From the NCBI GenBank assembly GCA_030054235.1, contig JASGCG010000026.1, positions 1 to 10,730 of the forward strand: a DNA stretch of 10,730 nucleotides, read 5' to 3'. A model generated the notes under the pieces. That model had not been told where the DNA came from. It ran no database searches and worked only from the letters and a program-made list of their open reading frames with translations. The position numbers and the translations under genes were made by a program. This document shows, piece by piece, positions 5,809 through 10,730 of this stretch (positions are counted from its first letter, which is position 1; each line of letters begins with the position of its first letter). Origin of the DNA: Bacteroidia bacterium (lineage in GTDB: Bacteria > Planctomycetota > Phycisphaerae > Phycisphaerales > SM1A02).

Positions 5809-7131
5809 ATGCAGCACGCACCGCACACCACCGCCGTCGTCGGGCTCCAATGGGGCGATGAGGGCAAGGGCAAGATCGTCGATGTCCTCACCGCCGGCCA
5901 CGATGTGATCGTGCGATACAACGGCGGCGCCAACGCCGGCCACACGGTCGTGGTTGGCGACCAGCGCTACGCGCTGCACCTGATCCCCAGCGGGATCCTC
6001 TACCCCGACAAGTCGTGCGTCATCGGCAACGGCGTCGTGGTCGACCCCGAGAAACTGATCCAGGAGATGGAGGGCCTCGAGGCCCGCGGCATCAAGGTCG
6101 GCACCAACCTGGTCATCTCCGACCGGGCGCATGTGGTCATGCCGTACCACAAGGAACAGGATGCAGCGCTCGAGGAGTACCTCTCGGGCGTGACCGCCGG
6201 CGAGCGCGGCAACCTCTCGATCGGCACGACGCGCCGCGGCATCGGCCCCGCCTACGCCGACAAGGTCCACCGCTCGACGGCGATCCGCATGGGCGATCTG
6301 CTCGATGCCGACTACCTCGCGAGCCGGCTCCAGGTCATCTGCCGCCTGCGGACCGAAGAACTGAAGGCACTCGGGGTCCAGGCCCCGCCGCTCGATCCTG
6401 CGGCGCTGACCGCGCGCTACGCGGCACTCGGCGAGCGCCTGCGCCCGCACGTGCGCGACACCGTCTATCACCTGCACGACTGCCAGCGCTCAGGCAAGAG
6501 CCTGCTGTTCGAGGGCGCGAACGCGTGCCTGCTCGACATCGACCACGGCACGTACCCCTACGTCACGAGCTCGAACTGCTCGACCGCCGGGATCCACTCC
6601 GGCACGGGCATTCCGGGCCGATCGCTGCAGCGCGTCATCGGAATCATGAAGGCCTACAGCACGCGCGTGGGCGCCGGCCCCTTTCCGACCGAGCTGCTGG
6701 ACCAGACCGGCTCGACGATCCGCGAACGCGGCCGCGAGTACGGCACCACCACCGGTCGCCCCCGTCGCTGCGGCTGGCTCGACTTGGTCGCGGTGCGCTA
6801 CAGCGCCATGGTCTGCGGTGCCACCGAGATCGCCTGCACGCTCTTCGACGTGCTCACGGGCTTCGACGAGCTCCGCATCTGCACGCACTATCGCCTAGCC
6901 GATGGCACGGTCACAGATCGCTTCATTCCCGATGCCAAGCGGCTCGAAGGCGCCACACCGGTCTACTCGACCTTCAAGGGCTGGACCGAGCAGGTCAGCG
7001 ACCTGCCGGATCGCGCTGCCCTGCCCCAGGCTGCGCGCGACTACCTCGACGCCGTCGAGCAGCACGTGGGCGTGCCGGTGTCGATGGTCAGTGTGGGGCC
7101 AGAGCGCACGCAGACGCTCGTCAGTGCGTGA
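5809..7131 (+). CDS. purA: Adenylosuccinate synthetase
   Basis: Joins IMP and aspartate using GTP, the first committed step of AMP synthesis in the cytoplasm. It has 440 residues, close to the E. coli length of 432. QWGDEGKGK at 14-22 is the GTP-binding loop with catalytic Asp17; NAGHT at 42-46 supplies His45. GTTRRGIGPAY lies at 139-149, LLDIDHGTYPYVTSSN at 241-256, STRVGAGPFPTE at 284-295 and TGRPRRCGWLD at 315-325. The C-terminal GVPVSMVSVGPERTQTL is typical of bacterial PurA. The frame stays open back to 4822, but that part is antisense to hemW; the ATG at 5809 places the GTP loop at the usual distance. One oddity is FEGANACLLDID (234-245), where E. coli-type enzymes have FEGAQG: Asn238 replaces the IMP-contacting Gln. 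The downstream neighbour is convergent, with stops 53 bp apart. Confidence 0.98.
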   Translation: MQHAPHTTAVVGLQWGDEGKGKIVDVLTAGHDVIVRYNGGANAGHTVVVGDQRYALHLIPSGILYPDKSCVIGNGVVVDPEKLIQEMEGLEARGIKVGTNLVISDRAHVVMPYHKEQDAALEEYLSGVTAGERGNLSIGTTRRGIGPAYADKVHRSTAIRMGDLLDADYLASRLQVICRLRTEELKALGVQAPPLDPAALTARYAALGERLRPHVRDTVYHLHDCQRSGKSLLFEGANACLLDIDHGTYPYVTSSNCSTAGIHSGTGIPGRSLQRVIGIMKAYSTRVGAGPFPTELLDQTGSTIRERGREYGTTTGRPRRCGWLDLVAVRYSAMVCGATEIACTLFDVLTGFDELRICTHYRLADGTVTDRFIPDAKRLEGATPVYSTFKGWTEQVSDLPDRAALPQAARDYLDAVEQHVGVPVSMVSVGPERTQTLVSA

Positions 7132-7184
7132 CCACGCCCGGGGCGAACAGCCCGACATCACGCGCTTGGTCCGCTTGGCTCAAC

Positions 7185-10100
7185 TCACTTGGCCGGCTTG
7201 CCGGGCTTGACGGTCGCGGGTGGCGGCGTCACCGGCGTGGACGGAACGCTCGGCGCAGCCTGTGCTCCGCGGAGCTTCTTCAGGTCAAGCGGCCTGCCCG
7301 ACGGCTTGGCTCGGCGCAGACCCTCACCGCGCTCGCGGAACTGGTTGCCCTTCTGGCCCGCCGGCGGCGGCTCGGGAAGATCGCCCGTGAAGGACGTGCA
7401 GAGCGCCTCGGCGTACTGCACGCACGTGGCATCCCACGCCGTCGAGCAGCACAGCGGCTCGTAGCTGCAGACCACGTTGCAGCATCGGAAGTTGTTGCAG
7501 TACGGGGTCGTGCGCTCCTCAAAACACGATCCTGCCAGCGGCGAACCACACGACTCGCCGTCGCACAGGTCGCCGTCGCACACCTTGACCGCCAGTTCGA
7601 CGCACGAGGCATCCCATTGCACCTGGCAGCAGTAGAAGTCGACCGCGCAGACCTCCTGGCAGCACGCCTTGTTCTCGCAGCCGCCGCCGGGGTGCTGCAC
7701 GCAGCAACTGCCGGCTTCTGGCAGGCCGCAGCGGAGCGGGCACGCCTCGTCCTTCTCATAGCAGTTCTGGATCGCAAAGCTGGCGCAGGTCTCGTCCCAC
7801 GACGTGTCGCAGCAGTAGGTGTCGATCAGGCAGACGCGGTTGCAGCACTCCTCGTCGTTGCAGGCCGGGCCGAAGTGCGGCTCGCAGCAGGTCAGCGCGC
7901 ACGGATCGCCGCATTCGAGCCGGCAGCCGCAGGTGTCGAACTCGTAGGTGAGCTGCACGCACGTCTCGTCCCACTCGAACTCGCAGCAGAACTGGTCCTG
8001 CGCGCAGACCGCCTCGCAGCACTGGCGATCGGCGCACCACGGGCCTTGATGGGGCTCGCAGCAGTCGCCCAAGCCATCATCACCGCACACCGGCACGTTG
8101 CACTTGGCGTTGGCCAGTTCCACGCACGTGGGATCCCATTCCGATTCGCAGCAGTAGGAATCCATCTCACACACGATCCGGCAGCACTCGAAGTCGCTGC
8201 ATCCGGGGGTGAAGTGATCGGTGAAGCAGCTTGGCGCCTCAGGTGAGCCGCAGCCTTGTGCGCATCGTTCGCCGGCCAAGTCCGCACAGAGGCCGTCCCA
8301 GGCGATCTCGCAGCAGAATGGCTCAGTCTGGCACACCGCCTCGCAGCAGTAGGGATCATCGCAGTACGGCGTCTCGTGAGGAAGCAGGCACGAACCGTTG
8401 CAGCCGCTGGCGCATCCGACCGTGCCGCAGCAGATCGACCGGGCAAGCGTGGCGCATGCCAGATCCCACCCGTCGACACAACAGCCGGGCAGCTGCGCAC
8501 AGACCGCAGTGCAGCACGCCAACTCCTCGCACCCCGGAGTCTCGGCATGCTCCGTGAAGCAGCTGCCCACGCACGGGCAGTTCCACTCGGGATCCTGCTT
8601 CTCGCAGAGGTTGCCCGCAAGACCAGTGCAGCCGCTGTCCCACCGGTTGGTGCAGCAGTCCGGATCGAAGGAGCACACCACGTTGCAGCAATAGGGGTCG
8701 TCACAGCCGGGCGACTGGTGCTGGCTGAAGCACGAGCCCGTTCCGGGGCAGGTGTTCGGTGCGATGCAGATCGACAGAGCCACCTCAACGCAACGCTCGT
8801 CCCATCCCACCTGGCAGCAGTCCGGCTCCACACTGCAGACTGCTGCGGCACATGCCTCGTTGGCGCAGCTGCGGGTCACATGGACCGTCAGGCAGTCGCC
8901 GTTGCCCCCCTGCGAACCGCCGGGAACATCGCACCCCTGCACTGCCATGCGAACGCAGATGGCATCCCAGCTGACTTCGCAGCAATACGGGTCGATACTC
9001 CCGCAGATGAAGTCGCAGCACGCGGAATCCGCGCAGGCTGCGGCGGTCGACGCGACGAAGCAGGAACGCAGGCTGTCATCGCCGCACGACTCGATCGCAC
9101 CGCTGCACCGGTCTGTCGCCTCCTCGACGCAGGTTCCGTCCCACTGCTCTTCGCAGCAGAAGGGATCGATCTCGCAGACGATCTGGCAGCACTTGGCGTC
9201 GCTGCAGGTCGGCAGGCCATGGCTGCTGTAGCAGGAGCCGCTCAGCAGGTCGCCGCAACCATTGCAGTTCGAGGTCGCGAAGGCCGCGCAGGCAATGTCC
9301 CAGGCCACCTCGCAGCAACGCGGATCGGCGAAGCAGGTCTCGTCGCAGCAATTTGGATCGTCGCAGCCGGTCGTGTTCGGGTGCGGCACGAAGCAACTTC
9401 CGAAGACCGGATCGAACGGGGTTCCTTGGCACTCCGGGATCTGGGCACAGCGCGCCTCTGCCCCGGTCACGCACGCGGCATCCCACGAGACTGCACAGCA
9501 GAACGAGTCATACGTGCAGACGGTGTCGCAGCAGACCTGGTTGCTGCAGCCCACCCCGTCATGGACGGTGAAGCAGTCGCCTGAGGCCGGATCGCCACAG
9601 ACACAGGAGATTCCCGTGCAGTTCTCCGCCGCCAGCAGCGCGCACGCAAGGTCCCAGCGGACGAGGCAGCAGAACTCGTCAGCAGCGCACACCAGTTCGC
9701 AGCAGGTCGCATCCCGGCAGAACGGCGTCGGGTGGCTCAAGCAGCAATCGCCTGCATTGGGCGAGCCGCAGCCGAGGTCCTCGCACTCGGCGATGGCCAG
9801 CTCCACGCACGGCGCATCCCAGGCCAGCACGCAGCAGCTGGGCTCGATGTCGCACACGGTGTCGCAGCAGTCCGCATTGTCGCAGTTGGGGAGCGGGTGC
9901 TCGACGAAGCAACTCCCGACCGGATCACCGCAGGCGAGGCACTGCTCCCGAGCGATCTGCACGCAGACCTCGTCCCAGTCGAGGATGCAGCACGGCGGAT
10001 CGGCGGCGCAGACGAGCTCGCAGCACGCTTGGTCGTCGCATGCAGGGAGGTCACTGGCAACGAAACAGTCGCCAGCTCCGCTCCCGCCGCACTCGAGGCA

Positions 10101-10730
10101 CTCCACGCTGGCCTGCGAGGCACAGTCGGCATCCCACGATGCGATGCAGCAGTTGGGGTCGAGCAAGCAGACCGCGGAGCAGCAGGCAGCGTCGCTGCAG
10201 GCTGCAGTTGGGTGGGCTGTCAGGCAATCACCGGCCGTGGCCTGTCCGCAGAACGGCGTCACTGCATCGCACGCTCGATTCACACGGCCGGGAGTGTCGA
10301 CACCAAGTGCCGGTTCCTGGATCAGTGCTCGCCACGAACCACGGTCCGCACCATTGCCCTCGCAACGCCACGCATGCAGCGGTGCCTGGTTCACGGTCAC
10401 GGCACCCGAAGCGACGCTCACGGGACCGACCGCGAAGTCATCGGCAGGGCAATAGTTGCAACCAAACGTCTCAAGTGCGGTCGTGCTCCTTCGGAGGCTC
10501 ACCGCATCGATGATCACGTCCCATGGTGGAGGCCCCGCTGCAGCAGGCACCAACCGTGTCTCAAGGCGACAGTTGTCGGTCGGGTCCAGATCCACTCCGG
10601 ATTCCGGCTCGTTGGCCACCGGGGTGTAGGGTGGAGTGATCGATGCAGGTCGGCGATACGTCAGCAGGACCGTGAGGTTGCGCTGGGCAGGATTGCCGAT
10701 GGGCAGCACCGATGGCGCACTGAAGTTCAA
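7185..10730 (-). CDS. Giant cysteine-repeat (CC/WD) protein, 5'-partial
   Basis: Open for 1181 codons to the window edge. The TTG at 10730 is simply where the window ends, so the real start and any signal peptide lie outside. Residues 1-160 are an ordinary-composition region with five cysteines. Its end (SWRALIQEP...TPGRVN) faintly recalls the close of a lamin-tail-like beta domain; this is a weak resemblance. Residues 161-1116 are 17 tandem cysteine repeats. Residues 1117-1181 are a Cys-free tail with 14 Pro and 13 Lys/Arg, ending PGKPAK; no PEP-CTERM, LPxTG or membrane anchor is seen. The repeats hold only six lysines and many Asp/Glu, so an acidic body meets a basic tail. Such cysteine density with paired CC motifs implies disulfides and hence an extracytoplasmic place. 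Role unknown: surface rod, adhesin, matrix or metal-binding protein are possible. I recall similar CC...WD repeats in hypothetical planctomycete proteins but cannot verify this. Confidence 0.9.
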   Translation of the reverse strand: MNFSAPSVLPIGNPAQRNLTVLLTYRRPASITPPYTPVANEPESGVDLDPTDNCRLETRLVPAAAGPPPWDVIIDAVSLRRSTTALETFGCNYCPADDFAVGPVSVASGAVTVNQAPLHAWRCEGNGADRGSWRALIQEPALGVDTPGRVNRACDAVTPFCGQATAGDCLTAHPTAACSDAACCSAVCLLDPNCCIASWDADCASQASVECLECGGSGAGDCFVASDLPACDDQACCELVCAADPPCCILDWDEVCVQIAREQCLACGDPVGSCFVEHPLPNCDNADCCDTVCDIEPSCCVLAWDAPCVELAIAECEDLGCGSPNAGDCCLSHPTPFCRDATCCELVCAADEFCCLVRWDLACALLAAENCTGISCVCGDPASGDCFTVHDGVGCSNQVCCDTVCTYDSFCCAVSWDAACVTGAEARCAQIPECQGTPFDPVFGSCFVPHPNTTGCDDPNCCDETCFADPRCCEVAWDIACAAFATSNCNGCGDLLSGSCYSSHGLPTCSDAKCCQIVCEIDPFCCEEQWDGTCVEEATDRCSGAIESCGDDSLRSCFVASTAAACADSACCDFICGSIDPYCCEVSWDAICVRMAVQGCDVPGGSQGGNGDCLTVHVTRSCANEACAAAVCSVEPDCCQVGWDERCVEVALSICIAPNTCPGTGSCFSQHQSPGCDDPYCCNVVCSFDPDCCTNRWDSGCTGLAGNLCEKQDPEWNCPCVGSCFTEHAETPGCEELACCTAVCAQLPGCCVDGWDLACATLARSICCGTVGCASGCNGSCLLPHETPYCDDPYCCEAVCQTEPFCCEIAWDGLCADLAGERCAQGCGSPEAPSCFTDHFTPGCSDFECCRIVCEMDSYCCESEWDPTCVELANAKCNVPVCGDDGLGDCCEPHQGPWCADRQCCEAVCAQDQFCCEFEWDETCVQLTYEFDTCGCRLECGDPCALTCCEPHFGPACNDEECCNRVCLIDTYCCDTSWDETCASFAIQNCYEKDEACPLRCGLPEAGSCCVQHPGGGCENKACCQEVCAVDFYCCQVQWDASCVELAVKVCDGDLCDGESCGSPLAGSCFEERTTPYCNNFRCCNVVCSYEPLCCSTAWDATCVQYAEALCTSFTGDLPEPPPAGQKGNQFRERGEGLRRAKPSGRPLDLKKLRGAQAAPSVPSTPVTPPPATVKPGKPAK
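7383..10250 (-). repeat. Seventeen tandem CC/WD cysteine repeats
   Basis: Protein-level tandem array at residues 161-1116. Consensus spacing is C1-x7-C2-x8-C3-x4-C4C5-x3-C6-x5-C7C8-x3-W-D-x2-C9-x7-C10, then a 2-15-residue linker to the next C1. Repeats start near residues 161, 214, 267, 321, 378, 434, 492, 549, 613 (its C2), 661, 720, 777, 827, 882, 940, 1001 and 1061. The WD pair is present in all 17, and a His four residues after C2 in 14 of 17 (absent in repeats 2, 8 and 17). Small deviations occur: repeat 8 has one extra residue between C6 and C7, repeats 6 and 11 one extra between C2 and C3, and repeat 14 two extra before C10. Repeats differ widely at the other positions while the framework is kept, so this is an old array under purifying selection rather than a recent DNA expansion. 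Confidence 0.93.

Noticed and set aside
7141..7153. GGGC/GCCC hairpin between the purA and repeat-gene stops as a terminator
   Set aside because: The stem is only 4 bp with no T-tract, too weak in DNA of this GC content.
6015..8246. 743-codon + strand frame across the end of purA and the repeat gene
   Set aside because: It overlaps purA out of frame and the cysteine repeats antisense, and its composition is random-like.
7383..10250. Regular spacing of similar DNA units as a CRISPR array or satellite
   Set aside because: Units are about 140-200 bp, diverged at the DNA level, in one open frame, and conserved at the protein level.
8256..10455. Two long + strand frames (8256-9584 and 9262-10455) antisense to the cysteine repeats
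   Set aside because: Cys codons (TGC) read as GCA or CAG in reverse, so stops are rare; the frames are a by-product of the repeats.

Overview
This is a GC-rich bacterial window with six densely packed protein genes and the 3' end of a very large seventh. No gap between genes exceeds 113 bp, and I see no RNA gene, insertion sequence, integrase or CRISPR array. The Bacillus-type (b558, di-heme, probably menaquinone-linked) succinate dehydrogenase, a UbiA-family prenyltransferase resembling DPPR synthase, short TAnnnT elements just before start codons, and a large secreted-looking CC/WD cysteine-repeat protein together suggest a planctomycete-like bacterium, perhaps class Phycisphaerae. That assignment is inference.

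Left part (1-4536): succinate dehydrogenase. sdhC (5' end missing) and sdhA lie together on the + strand. sdhB follows only after a 1.1 kb interruption holding a UbiA-family membrane prenyltransferase gene on the opposite strand. A perfect 8-bp-stem hairpin separates the convergent ends of sdhA and the prenyltransferase gene. sdhB appears to have its own promoter next to its start codon. SdhA, SdhB and SdhC together would form complex II, passing electrons from succinate through FAD, three iron-sulfur clusters and two hemes b to quinone.

Middle part (4555-7131): housekeeping genes. hemW (- strand) encodes a radical-SAM heme chaperone and ends tail-to-tail with sdhB, 18 bp apart. It is divergent from purA (+ strand, adenylosuccinate synthetase, AMP synthesis), with only 42 bp between the two start codons. 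HemW could plausibly serve heme-containing respiratory proteins such as SdhC, but the sequence does not show that.

Right part (7185-10730, - strand): the last 1181 codons of an open frame whose 5' end lies beyond the window. It encodes 17 tandem repeats of about 47-67 residues with a strict ten-cysteine framework and an invariant Trp-Asp, followed by a 65-residue, Cys-free, basic, proline-rich tail. By hand count about 180 of roughly 950 repeat residues are cysteine. Losses and gains of particular cysteines occur together in the same repeats, which points to specific disulfide pairs. This protein is the most unusual element here. It looks like an extracellular or surface disulfide-rich rod, and I cannot assign it a function.
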